Shown one piece after another: positions 11,405 to 22,622 of a DNA stretch of 64,000 nt. The notes below the pieces were generated by a model. That model was not told where the DNA came from. It saw only the letters and a list, made by a program, of their open reading frames with translations, and made no database searches. The translations under genes were made by a program, and so were the position numbers. Each line of letters opens with the position of its first letter. Positions within the stretch are counted from its first letter, which is position 1. This DNA comes from Xenopus tropicalis (taxonomy: Eukaryota > Chordata > Amphibia > Anura > Pipidae), in NCBI RefSeq assembly GCF_000004195.4, contig NC_030678.2:80326904-80390903 (forward strand), in the 5' to 3' direction.

Positions 11405-12889
11405 GAACTAAAATTAATTTCTGTTAATTTGCCAATGCCAGTTAATTGGAGAGTTTAGTTTAGCAGGTAGAAAGCCTCGTTTAATACAGTAAGTGCAAGT
11501 GGCGCCCAAATGTTCTTTTTGGAATTCTGCATGTGTGTGCTGCACCATTGCATCCTGCCTACCTCTACTGATGAATCCTTCGCAAATGTATGCATTGATG
11601 CCAGGTAGCAGAAAAGCTATCACCAACCTGGACGTGGTGGTAATTCCAGGGTCACCAGAGCGGTGACTTAAAAAATGCTGCGAAACCCCAATTCAAATTT
11701 TGATAAATTTGGCCTTTAGTTTCTAATAATGTTAAGTCTCTTTTGCCCAGGGAGTGTTTTGTACCTAGTCATTGTAATACAAAATTGTGTTTCTTTGTTA
11801 CTAACACTACTGATATATTACACATTTGACATTTTTTCTCCAGCAAAAGAGGTGTAGTAATAGGTATTTCCCATGGGAATGACACTAGTAAGCCAACAGT
11901 GCTTCAGGAATAGAATTGAGACTTGGAAGTGCTTGTGGTTTGTTTTTTTTTGTGCATGTATGCATATATGTTGTTTCACGGTTTCACATGTGAAAAGGTA
12001 CGATGGCTATAAATGGGCTGATATTGCTTGGTTACTTAGCCTCTCTTGATCAAGTCATTAGCTTAATGGCAAAAACAATTATTCGTTCGGCTGGCTGCAA
12101 AATGTGATCATGCCAAGACCACATTGGGCAATGAATGTGGCCCTTTCCCAGTGAGTCTACACAGGGGCCCATGTGATCTGGGGGTTGGCTCAGGGGCTAA
12201 ATAATCAGATTAGCTAGATCTTTTTAAATGCCCTCTTGTGACCAGCAAAATATTTGGTTTTATGGGCAGCTTATGCTTTTGGCGATGCTGCATTTTGCAG
12301 TTTCTCAAAAGCAATTATGCATGTTGGCTTACAGATGCAGCATAAGTAATGGTGGAGCACCCTGTAGGTTAGTTAGTGGTAAATACATATTTACTGTACT
12401 CAATACTCCTTACAACCATTACATTTTTATATTTTTTGTGTGTAATACACAAAATCCGTGAATAACCTAGAAAATACATCCTTAAAAACAGAGATTAGAG
12501 ATAGCTTGAGTTATAAATGGTGTGCAGTGATATCATTGGTGTTACATGGATGCATTTAAACTTTGTGGAATAAAGCTAAACAGCTAAGTGGCAGCAAATT
12601 TAGTCTTTATATAGTTTCCCATTTCCATTTTACTAATGCTATTTTGTGCCTTTCCTAAGCACTCTTTGCGTGTATGGTTGCAAAGAATGAATTTATAACT
12701 CAAGAAAATAACAGTTCAGCTCTTTCTATTTTTCTTTAAAAGCCCAGAATATATGTATATTTCTCACACACAGACATATATCTACGTGATTGTTAAAAAT
12801 GCCCTAGTAATATATGAGTATTTTCTGTGAAGATTTTCTTAAATAATAACATCCCACAATCCTACCAGGTAGATGTTATGATCTATATG
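11405..12889. other. Unique DNA, no gene seen
   Basis: A phrase reading TTTTGATAAATTTGGCCTTT at 11699-11718 resembles the end of another MITE. The remainder shows no gene, RNA or repeat that I can support. Confidence 0.45.
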
Positions 12890-12929
12890 TATGCTTTTAT
12901 TTCTGTTGCAACAAGGTCATAACATTGAA

Positions 12930-13450
12930 ATGAAACATGGCTTCCATAGCGCTGCACATCTCCATCAACATAATCACGCCGCCGGTAACTACAACTCGAT
13001 CCAGCATGTTGTTTTATGTCCAGGCCCTGGGTTATTGCTCATTCATAAGTACCTAATTAGCACGAGAGTGAAATCTGAGCAAACAGCACGGTAGCTCCTT
13101 TGAAAATAACGGGACGCACCTTGCGAAGAGCGATCAAAAACACGTTTGAGTACTGTCGTAAGCCAAGGTGACATAAATAAGACAACCATTGTACCTTGTT
13201 AATCAGTTCTTGCTAATCTAAACAATGTACTTTCCGGGCTCCTAATGAGGCAATTTACTTGTGCGTTGAAGAGGCCAAGAATGAAACGCTCAACCTTTGA
13301 TGTGGTTTGTTTGCAAGCTGAATCTAAGAATGCAGGTGTTCTTGTCTAAAGATACTGAGCCTTTCATCCCATTGTGAGAAAGAATATCTCGATCTCTTCT
13401 ACCTAAAAGACTTTATATTGCCTAAACCTGCTCTCTTAAAAATAACGAGA
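12930..13450. promoter_or_regulatory. Candidate conserved non-coding enhancer block
   Basis: This stretch is free of repeat signatures, keeps roughly eighteen CpGs by eye while its surroundings are nearly CpG-free, and carries homeodomain-type cores (CCTAATTAGC near 13052, CCTAATGAGG near 13242, TTAATCAG near 13200). No long frame runs through it, and no splice-bounded exon fits. High complexity plus retained CpG is what developmental enhancers look like in Xenopus gene deserts. Conservation itself is not visible here, so function is inference. Confidence 0.45.
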
Positions 13451-14383
13451 GGCCAGGCTTACTGCATCCACTTGTAGGGGGATCAAATACATTTCTAAGT
13501 AATCCTTCCAGCTTCACATGTGAGCCGACACTTCACATCTTCATTGAATACATTCATTTAGGGGTATTGTTCTAAAACAGTGAGGCAAAATGATGGCTCT
13601 CTAGGCCTTTCTGCATGGTAGGCTGCAATAGCTTTCCCAACTGTTATCGCTGCCAAAAGAAATAGATAGCAGTAGTATTTTATAATTTGAATTAAAACCC
13701 TTCCTGGGAGCAAAATGGATTTCAAAGCAGTTTGGGATGGAAAATATGTCCTCTCAATACAAAACATGGGTCTTTGTTAAAATAGGGATATATTGCTTTT
13801 TCTGTGATATTAAAGACATAGCAAATACAAGATTTTGAAAAGTGCAATACGTCAGCAAAATCAGTAGGGTCATTCGCCAAAGACCAATATTGTTGTAGAA
13901 GTAAATAAAACAACAATAATATCACTGTCACAGATGTCCCGCTAACTCGGTTAAGTGAATCATTTACCGATATAACAAGGAGCACAGTTTTCCTTTTTCA
14001 CATTGGTATTTTACGCCATCAAGAACAATTGACAGTAACTGCTGGTGTCCCTATATGTTCTATGTAATTTGCAGTGTCATGTTTTATAAGTATTAAGCAT
14101 AATTAGCGAGAGTTGTTATATAAACATATTACAAAGAGGTAATTGTATAATTATTTTCCTTTTGCTTTGACTCACTGGATTATATATAGCCAGTACTGGC
14201 TAAACTTCCAGTTTTAATCTGAGCAGAGATCTCTCTGGCCCTCCTGTTGCCAGAGAACAATGCAGCGGCCCCCACATCCCTGTTATTCCCTCTCCTGTGA
14301 CCGATGTGTGGGAGGCAGAACTGGTAGTGCAGAGAAAACAACTGCACTATATGAACTAAAAAAGTAAAAAAAACATACATTCA
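13451..14383. other. Unique DNA, no gene seen
   Basis: I recognise no gene. The two overlapping minus-strand frames at 13558-13985 show no domain and no support from context. Confidence 0.45.
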
Positions 14384-14837
14384 GGGGCATATTTATCAAA
14401 GTTCAACGTCATTAAAAAAAAAAAACACAGACATGACAAAAATAACTGCGACAAAACTTGTACAAATTTTTTTCGCGAATGCTAGCTTATTTAAGGAAAA
14501 AGTGTGCCAGAATATTCCACTGTGTGTTTTGTCTCCGAAAAAAGTCACATGCTGCTGAGAATCATATTGTTCCAATAACTGAGGCTAAAAAACTCTAATG
14601 TTTTAATAACTGGGAAACTAAATTAATAAATAAGGTTGTTAGAGACAATTCTCATTGGCTTCTATGGAGCCTTGCCAGCTTTTACTTGCCCAGTTTTTTC
14701 TGCCGAACTTTGGTGCATTCTGTCATTAATAAATACCAAATATTCATGGTTTTTAAGAATATTCTCAAGCATTTTTCACCATGTTTTTTCTCAAATTGTG
14801 AATAAAACGCAAACTTGAATTTCAATAAATCAGCCCC
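14384..14837. mobile_element. Probable MITE with 'ggggcatatttatcaa' termini
   Basis: The left end reads GGGGCATATTTATCAAAG and the right end TTCAATAAATCAGCCCC, matching inverted termini shared with 44106-44299 and 21412-21586. The body is AT-rich with TTTTTTTCGCGAATGC-like runs and no coding capacity. Flanking trinucleotides do not match, so the copy is old or composite. Confidence 0.55.
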
Positions 14838-15066
14838 TTTAAGATTTGCTTTTGTGAATTTGGCTTTTAAGCAGACAGTTTCAAGATTTTGTCTTTTGCA
14901 TGACATTTTATTCAACATTTTAACAACATTTTTTTTTTAATTTGTGTTTAGTTTCACCTAAACCTTTCAGTCTTTCATCAGGTGATTCTCAGCTCTACCT
15001 GTGCCTTATACTAATGATTGTGCCTTTCACAGAAGAGATTCCCTGCCTCTTTTAAAGGGAGAACAC

Positions 15067-15230
15067 TAGTGATGAGTGAATCTGTGAAAAGATTTGTGAA
15101 ACGGCGAAAATGACGCACATCAAAAAAAAATTGTCGAATTTTGTCGACCATTCGTGAAAAGATTTGCTAATGGCGAAACGTGGAAATTTACTTAAAATGC
15201 ATGTCTGACAAAAAATTTCGCCCCTCGCTA
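15067..15230. mobile_element. hAT MITE with exact 8-bp duplication
   Basis: GAGAACAC stands immediately before (15059-15066) and after (15231-15238) the element. The left end TAGTGATGAGTGAATCTG matches the 1230-1468 family. The right end, AATTTCGCCCCTCGCTA, has diverged. The 164-bp body is non-coding. Confidence 0.85.
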
Positions 15231-15238
15231 GAGAACAC

Positions 15239-15718
15239 ATGCTGTATCACCTAAAATATTAGTTGATATGTCATCTCTCAGCTGAGGGCAGCACTGCATG
15301 AGCTATAACCAGTAGGTATTGTCTCCTGTTAAAGGAAAAGTAAAATTTTAGTTTTTATGCCAGTGCACAGATTCTTCATCCCCATTCCCACATCAGTTAC
15401 ACATGCACCAACTTAACTGTGGTCCATTGCACATCTAGAACTGTGAGCTACAATCCTGTCTTTGAACATGCAACTTCCATTCCCATCATGGATCTCAGCT
15501 ATGAACATGGGCAGTCGCCTAATCTCACAGTTGGGCCTCTAGCGTCAATACACTGTTTGCTGATCAGCAAGATGGATCTTGAGAACAGAAGTGACACAGC
15601 TAAAGGTGGTGGCCAACACTACCCTGCTGATGATCTCTGTAGAACTGGACATGCCATAGGAGCTCAGTAAGTTGGGGCAAGTGTCAGTGACATGTTGGGG
15701 AAGGGGCTGTGCACTAGT
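15239..15718. other. Spacer, no gene seen
   Basis: It begins with a fragment resembling the GTTAAAGGAAAAGTAAA edge of a TTAA-type MITE near 15330. The overlapping frames on both strands are unrecognised. Confidence 0.4.
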
Positions 15719-16013
15719 ACAGGTATAGGACCCATTATCCAGAATGCTCGAGACCAAGGGTATTCCGGATAAGGGGAATCTCCATACCATAAGTCTACTA
15801 AAAAATCTGTAAAACATTAATTAAACCCAACAGGATTGTTTTGCCTCCAATAAGGATTATTTATATCTTAGTTGGGATCAGTTACAAGGTACTGTTTTAT
15901 TATTACAGAGAAAAGGGAAATCAGTTATAAAATTCTAAATTATTTGATTAAAATGGAGTCTATGGGAGATGGCCTTTCCATAATTCCGAGCTTTCTGGAT
16001 AACGGGTTTCCGG
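15719..16013. mobile_element. 'acaggtatagg' MITE, full-length copy
   Basis: It runs from ACAGGTATAGGACCC to ATCCCATACCTGT, imperfect inverted termini. It contains TCCAGAATGCTCG, ATTGTTTTGCCTCC and GGAGTCTATGGGAGATGG. Other copies lie at 48466-49516 (interrupted), 61437-61680 (inverted), 63745-64000 (cut by the window end), and as fragments at 10969 and 53866. The family is highly abundant in Xenopus. I could not define a clean target duplication. Confidence 0.78.
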
Positions 16014-17284
16014 ATAAGGGATCCCATACCTGTACTAAAACTATAAATTTGCCAATGTTAACCTTCAAAATGTTAATATTGCCTCATTCATTAAGCAAAA
16101 ACTAGTAAAATAATGCAAATGTGAGGTAAAACCGTTTTTGTTACCTATTTTATGTTGGCAATAAGCTACTTATATAAATAAAATGGTATTAATTAAATTT
16201 TTTCTTGCTTATAAAAATGCTAAGGAGACTTTTTACACTTATCGTTATTCTGTCCTGGTTGTAGAGAAACAGGGTCTTGTACCCTGGCAAGAGGCTGCTA
16301 ATCTCCACGAATATGGTAATGAGTCCCCTCTACAGCCAATGAAATAGTGAATGGAGACTGAAAGAAGCGTTACAGTGAGCTTTTGCTGGGACGAGTGCTA
16401 TTTCTGTACTTTGAGCTAGAGTCTTTGTTTTCTCTTGGCTACTTATAATTCTCCTATGCTTTTAGTTCATATTTTTTATTTACCATAAAAATGCTAAAAG
16501 TTTTTTTTTTTTTCTACAATATCAATTGTAGAGTGATTACCTGTCTCGATTACCTTAACGTGTCACTATCCTTAGTTTCATTTTACTGCCCCTTTATGGA
16601 AACATTTGAGTGAATTAGAAAAAAAAATTGCTTAATGGAATACAATTTCTTTAAATAGCATAATACCAGTCCTGAGATCTTAAGTGCTCTTCTGAAGCCT
16701 TGGAGTATTTTTATACGAGAGAAGTAGTTTAGATTCAGAGCATACAGATTTTCCTAACTGTCTGCTAATTGTACACTTTCGGAATCAGCGATAACCTCTT
16801 TTGAATTTCATTATATATAATCTCTCTCTTTCTATATTTCTATATATATTTATATATTTCCCTTCTTTTTTTTCTTTTTCAAGTGATACCAACACAGTTC
16901 TCTCAATAAGAAGAACATGTCAGCATCACTGTAAAACTAGCAATGTGTGCTCCTTTTTGCACAAATTGCAACCCAACTGCTATATTGATCTCCAGACTAC
17001 TCTAGGATCCTGACATCCCCAGCCCACTGGGACTTTCCGTGGCCTGCGCAGTTTTGCTGTCGGAATCTTGGACCCTTAGGTAATGTTGGGTGAATTGGGA
17101 GTTTGATTTTTGTAAAAGGAATCTCACAGCATCTATTGGCACTGACACTGTTCCTATCATTAATAGAAACATGTCAGTATCATTTTAAACCCAGCAAATT
17201 CGAATACTACTTTAATTTTATATGGCAAAGTAAAGTATTAAGAAATGATACATGGAGCTACTTAGTAGCAACTATATGTCATGG
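16014..17284. other. Unique DNA, no gene seen
   Basis: A repeat-free stretch near 16250-16440 contains several CpGs but no usable frame. Poly-T at about 16501-16513 and pyrimidine-rich tracts at about 16820-16880 are present. Confidence 0.4.
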
Positions 17285-17635
17285 CTACTAAACACCAGAA
17301 AATACCCTGCCATAGACAGTACTGAGAATTGCCTCTGCTAAAACTCACATAGAGAAAATTATCAGTAAGGGTGAAGACACACAGAGCTATTAGTAGCAGC
17401 TACTTGTCACTGTTACTAAAACAGACAATGATCATTTACTGATCATTGTCTCTACATGTGTTTTAGCAGAGGCAATTCTCAGTACTGTCTATGGCAAAGT
17501 ATTTTCTAGAGTTTAGGATCCATAAAAAGTAGCTGCTACTCAGTAGCCCAGTGTGTCTTCACCCTAAATGATCACCATTGTCTATTTCTGTAGTGACAAG
17601 TAGCTGCTACTAGTAGTTCCGTGTGTCTTTACCTT
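17285..17635. repeat. Cluster of nested inverted repeats
   Basis: The arm at about 17305-17350 (CATAGACAGTACTGAGAATT) is repeated in inverse orientation at about 17461-17500. Between and outside them lie copies of a second inverted phrase, GTAGCAGCTACTTGTCACTG, with the terminal words GGGTGAAGACACAC and GTGTGTCTTCACCC. This looks like one palindromic MITE with a related copy inserted or duplicated. No target duplication was resolved. Confidence 0.6.
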
Positions 17636-17905
17636 TATACTTTTCACTTTGTTTTCTTTTGGAAGATTTTTGGCAAGAGATTTGCCCAATGGCTTTGCTA
17701 ATTCATTTACCAAAGAGCCAAGGTGCCCCTCTCTTGTTTTGTCAGCATACCCTGTATTTGTTTTAGATTTCACTTTTGAATTTAGCTTTGGCAGCGAAAT
17801 CTTTTAATTTAGCTAGCACATGTATTTTTCTGCATTACCAGCGATGATGATAATTATCACATCCCCTGATAACATGCCCTTGAGGCACCCAGATCAGTTG
17901 CTTAA

Positions 17906-18745
17906 AGGGGTTGTTCATCTCTAAATTAACCTTTAGTATTATATAGACAGTGATATTCTAAGACAATTTTCATTGTCTTTATTGTATTTTTTTTATTTAT
18001 CTATTTTTGTACAGCCGATCTATGGTTTAGAATTTCAGCATCCATGTGGTTGCTAGGTTCCAATATACCATAGCAACCAGGCAGTTGTTTGAATAAGAGA
18101 CTGGAATATTCATAGGTGACAGCCTGTACAGAATGATAAATGATAAAAAATAGCAATAATAATAGCAATGTAGCCTATAGATAGAGCAATAGTTTTTGGA
18201 TGCTTGGGTCCGTGACCCCCATTTAAAAGCTAGAAAAAGGCAAAAAGGAAAGGCAAAAAATTAAAATATTATAAAAATTGGAAATTCTTAAAGGGGAAGG
18301 AAAGGCTAAGTCACTTGGGGGTGCTAAAATGTTAGGCACCCCCAAGTGACTTGAATCGTTTACCTCGTACCCCGGGCTGGTGCCCCTATTAGGAGAAAAC
18401 CGCACCAGCCCGGGGCACCTGGGGCGATTCGCTTCCTCCTTCTGCCTTCCTATCCCCTAGACTCCCCTAGAGTCCGGCGCATGCGCAGTAGAGTGAAAAA
18501 GCTGACTTCTCTGTTAAAGTTCGGCTTTTCACTCTACTGTGCATGCGCGCAGCGAGGGAGGAAGGAGGAAGCGCTCGCTGCTACCCCGGGCTGGTGCTGT
18601 TTTCTCCATACAGGGGCACCAGCCCAGGGTAGAAGGTAAGTGATCTAAGTCACTTGGGGGTGCCTAACATTTTGGCACCCCCAAGTGACTTAGCCTTTCC
18701 TTCTTCTTTAAGGATACTAAATTTAATATAAGGTGAACTGCCCCT
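17906..18745. mobile_element. T2-like dispersed repeat, copy 2, interrupted
   Basis: TTAA flanks both ends (17902-17905 and 18746-18749). The termini are AGGGGTTGTTCATCTC and GGTGAACTGCCCCT. Its sequence parallels 10484-10948, including GGTTGCTAGGTTCC and CATAGCAACCAG. It is split at TTAA by the palindromic element 18292-18707, so the host was already resident when that element landed. Confidence 0.82.
18292..18707. mobile_element. 416-bp palindromic TTAA MITE
   Basis: TTAA is present on both sides (18288-18291 and 18708-18711). The termini share AAGGAAAGGCTAAGTCAC in inverted orientation. The arms contain a sub-hairpin with GGGTGC...GCACCCCC and inverted copies of CCCCGGGCTGGTGC, with a GC-rich core carrying GCGCATGCGCAGTAGAGTG and its inverse. 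It has a much higher G+C content than its host. Decayed relatives lie at 11166-11400 and 30345-30450. Confidence 0.85.
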
Positions 18746-18749
18746 TTAA

Positions 18750-20888
18750 AAGGCAAGATGCATGATGTTTACTGGGTTGGGGGTGGCAATTTGCTAAACA
18801 CCCCCCAGAGATTATAATTCCTAACCTTGGGCCTGGGCAGTGGCAATAGAGAAAGCAAACCCCTCAATTGTGGGGGCCCAGTGGACAGGGAATCCTGCAC
18901 TGCTGGGTCTGTTCCTCTATTGTTGCAGATTAATCCCTGCTCCCTGCTGGCTCTCAGGTAGGTGCAGGAGTCTGCATGCAAGCAGGGGGTGGGGGGCAAG
19001 TAGGGTTTAAACTGGGCCCCTCTGAAGATTTTTTGCCAGGGGCTCAGCACAGAGTAGTTACATCACTGGGTCTGGGTCAGTACTCCTCTTCTCTGAAAAA
19101 CCTACCAACCTGGGGTACTTTTCCTTTGCACTGGAATGCCCTCATGGGATCCCTAGGAAATCCTGGAAGATGATGGGAGGGGGCATCTTTCAGGATCCAA
19201 GTTTAGTGAATTGGCATCTCCCACTGAATAGCACTTTCCTTGTCCTAGATGCATAACACACTACAATAATTCTATTTTCAATGTGTAAAACAACAAGCCA
19301 AAGAGATAGGCGCAAGATTTTCTCCTGAGCACAATTGCATGTTACTTTGTATATGGTTAATGAGAATCTCATCCCAATATTAAGGAGGGTAGCAATGTTG
19401 AGCTAAGCTGATACAAATTAACCTTTGTCCATATAATCACAGAGACGTAGTATTCTTCACTTGCTTTGGAAATTCAAGAGACAAACACTAGACAGAGCGA
19501 TACACACAGCCACACACTCTGAACTGTATATATAACCGCCTGTAAGCAGTTTGCTTGCTTCATTTTTTCCCCCCTGGTCTAGGTATATATTGCACTTGTT
19601 TGTTTGAATCAGAATATTTATGACTCACAGCAAGCAGACACCTGCAAGAAAATCAGCATCTACTTATTGGATTTCACTTAATTTGCTGATTAAGTAAAAT
19701 CCAAATTTCGAAGCTCCATTTCAGAGGAGTATGTGTACATAAATATATGTTCCCACCTTTTGACAGATGGGTAATTCTGGCAGGATTACAGTCTGCTTAC
19801 GGCAGAAAAAAAATGTCATATTTTTTATGCAGTGGATTTTAACTGTTAGAGACCAGATATACTCGAAAGTGTTGTAAGAAGGAACTTGTATTTTAAAAAG
19901 TGGGGTTTTAATGAGGGGTTGCTTTGAAGCACAACATAATAGAAGAGTCCTTCAAATCAGCACAACCAAACTACATGAGTTCACATTTAGCAGGCATTGG
20001 TGTGATATGTGTGTGGAGCAGGATTTGAATTAAACTGAATTCAGAGCCTTTGGAGCTCAAAGTAAAACAAAACAAGCAAATGATCAAAATTAAATACCAG
20101 TGGTGAAACAGGTGCCCTCTCACTGGGGACCAATCATTTTAACCATATAAAGATTGTAGTCTCTAATTAATTTACATATTGTTATTAATTGTATACGAGA
20201 TAGGGCCTAGGCTTGATTAGCAGTGTTTAAAAAAAGTCATTGTAAATAAGTTTATTAAAAATAACCAGTGTTTAAATATAGCATAGACTGTATACCCATG
20301 TACCAAATCAGCTAGAACATTTAGAATATATTCTGTTGCCTTTAAAATATATAGTCTGACCCCAGAAAATGTGATCTTAATAACTCCCACTAAACAAACC
20401 TCTCCCAGATCTTCTTCAGCATTGTTTAGTATTGCCACAAGCAATGGAGTGATATGGAAATGACCTTTCACCAGGAACCCAAGGGGGTAGCAGAGAAGAT
20501 GCATTTTTCTAACTATTCACTAGGAGTAACGCCTATTGTTTATTGTAAATGCCTGTCAACTTTTTGTTATATTCAGCAGAATATTTTATCCCATAGATTC
20601 CATATGGCATTTTAACTGCCCTGTTTCATGCAAGACCTACCTGCTCATTAAATTATAAAAGGATAAAATCAAATCAAGGATAACTAAATTAATATACATC
20701 TTTGGAATATATATGTATATATACATAATTTCTTATATATTTATTATTTAATATCATGAAATCATGATTTTATTATGAAATAATATTTATTTGATATTTA
20801 AGGGTAAGACAATGGGGACTGTGTACCATATTTTACCCATGGGCTTCTAGCTATGCCCCTGTGACAGTCTTCTTCATCAATCTTATTA
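18750..20888. other. Unique DNA, no gene seen
   Basis: No coding exon is recognised. A G-rich stretch at about 18960-19010 and a 41-bp inverted repeat at about 19668-19708 (TTGGATTTCACTTAATTTGC and inverse) are present. Minus-strand frames of 93 and 95 codons at 18769-19050 and 20217-20504 have no known domain. Confidence 0.4.
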
Positions 20889-20896
20889 CATTAGTG

Positions 20897-21181
20897 CAGT
20901 GCTCATGAGCAACACCAATCCATTGGATGTTGTTCCCAGTGGCCTCAAAGTAGGTCTTCATTTTTGAATTTCTGACTTGGGGGCAAGTTTTGGAAGCATA
21001 AAGACCATGGTACTGCCAAACAGAGTGTCCTGTAGTCTGCCAGTTCACATTGGGCTACTAAATAACCAATTACAGCCTTTATTAGTCACCCCCAAGGGAA
21101 TTTTTTTATGCCTGCATTGCTTCCCAACTTTTTTCATATTTAAATGTTGTTCACGGTTAAAAAAAAAGCTGTAGACCCCTG
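20897..21181. mobile_element. hAT element fragment with exact 8-bp duplication
   Basis: CATTAGTG lies at 20889-20896 and 21182-21189. The right end GTAGACCCCTG is a classic hAT terminus; the left end starts CAGTGCTCATGAGCAAC. The body matches a widespread Xenopus repeat (GGATGTTGTTCCCAGTGGCC; GTACTGCCAAACAGAG). No transposase remains. Confidence 0.85.
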
Positions 21182-21324
21182 CATTAGTGCAACCCCTTGT
21201 ATATATGTAAAATACAATCCTAACACTCCAGATAACTTTTATTTTTGCAGCAAAATATATCACTTGGCGCTACACATCCTCCCAAACTACTTTTCCAAGG
21301 ACCTGACCAATAGTGTGTCTATAG

Positions 21325-21716
21325 CAGGGGTGTCACACTCAATCACATAAGGGGGCTGAAATCGCAGGCCGCAGGCCAAATTTTTTATTAATATACTTAG
21401 TAAGATACTAAGGGGTATATTTATCACAATGTGTAAAAAGTGGAGTAAGACATTACCGGTGATGTTGCTCACAGCAGCCAATAGATGCTTTGCTACTGTT
21501 GAAATCTGATTACTGATTGGTTGCCTTGGGCAACATTACTGGTAATGCTTCACTCCACTTTTTACACAGCATGATAAATATACCCCTTATTCTTAGTTAC
21601 TATGTGAGGAAAATGGAAATTGATCAGGCTGGATGGTCAGACGCACTCACCAAGGGCCACATAAAACAGCCAGGTGGGCCGGATTTGGCCGCCGGTCCTT
21701 GTGTTTGACATATATG
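21325..21716. mobile_element. hAT MITE with nested MITE
   Basis: GTCTATAG occurs at 21317-21324 and 21717-21724. The left terminus is CAGGGGTGTCACACTC; the right ends GTGTTTGACATATATG, its diverged complement. The phrase GGGCCGGATTTGGCC near the right end is typical of this hAT group. A second element (21412-21586) sits inside it. Confidence 0.85.
21412..21586. mobile_element. Nested palindromic MITE
   Basis: Inverted termini GGGGTATATTTATCACA and GATAAATATACCCC are followed inward by inverted AAAAAGTGGAGTAA and a central CCAATAG/CTATTG-like region. It lies wholly inside the hAT element, so it inserted later. The flanks TAA and TTA are not identical. It shares its terminal style with 14384-14837 and 44106-44299. 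Confidence 0.72.
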
Positions 21717-21724
21717 GTCTATAG

Positions 21725-22529
21725 CATTGCCTGAGTCATAAAACTGGGGGAGTTTACAATTAATCTTATTTACTAATGAGCAAACATACAGTGTTTCAGT
21801 TTTCTAAAAATCTTGCGAAGTTGCAGAAAAGTTTGCAAAATTTCACTGAAATGTATTGGAGTCAATAGGAAGGTGAAATTACATTGCAGTTGAGGCATTT
21901 TTCTCTCTGCAGTAACATATACATTGGCCTACCTTGTTACACTCCATTCCATTATTACTGTTCTTCATAGTAGAAAAAGGCTCACATGTTGCCAATATCT
22001 TCCAAACTTGTCCCTGACAGTTTGTTAGATAAACAGGGAGATCCCATTGATTTATGTGGAAGACAAGGGGTGTATAATAATGATGGTTGTGTTTTTTCCA
22101 CAATTTAATAGTCCACAATTTTTTTTCTTCGTTAAACTGTAATATGGATTTGCCCAACTAGATTTTGATGTACAAAACTGTAAATTTTGTTGTGAAAATG
22201 TACAAGGTAAAAAAGTTAACTCACCCCCAAATATTTGCATGCTGTATCTTAAACACTAAAGTAATAAATCCTTTCTACCGAGTTTGCCAACTTTTGTATT
22301 GATTCTGTATAATGCTTTATTTCTATTAGCTGTTACACAGTAGGATGTCATAATCTCAAAGCAGAGCCTTATCCAAATATTCTTGGGAGTCAGCTGTGTC
22401 CTTTATAACCAAAAGGCTTCAAGTGTGAGGAATTATCCCACTGAGGGCAAAAGAAAGGTGCATCGACTTATAGATAGTTTTAGGAGTTGAAAAAGCATAA
22501 AATATGGATAAGCACTGTAAAAGCATGAA
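21725..22529. other. Unique DNA, no gene seen
   Basis: No gene, RNA or repeat recognised. Confidence 0.4.
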
Positions 22530-22622
22530 TTGTAGACAATAACAATACAGAATCTATGCTGCAAACTTTTTCAGTTTGTTTTATAGATTCTGCATTGTTA
22601 TTGCATTGTTACCTGTCTACAA
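22530..22622. ncRNA. miRNA-precursor-size hairpin of unknown origin
   Basis: The inner stem (22537-22603) pairs CAATAACAAT.CAGAATCTAT with its near-perfect complement across a loop of TTTTTCA, with mismatches at about five positions. Outer arms TTGTAGACA and TGTCTACAA extend it after a small bulge. The inner 67-nt size matches animal pre-miRNAs, but short MITEs give the same shape. I do not recognise a known miRNA seed. Strand and transcription are unknown. Confidence 0.3.
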
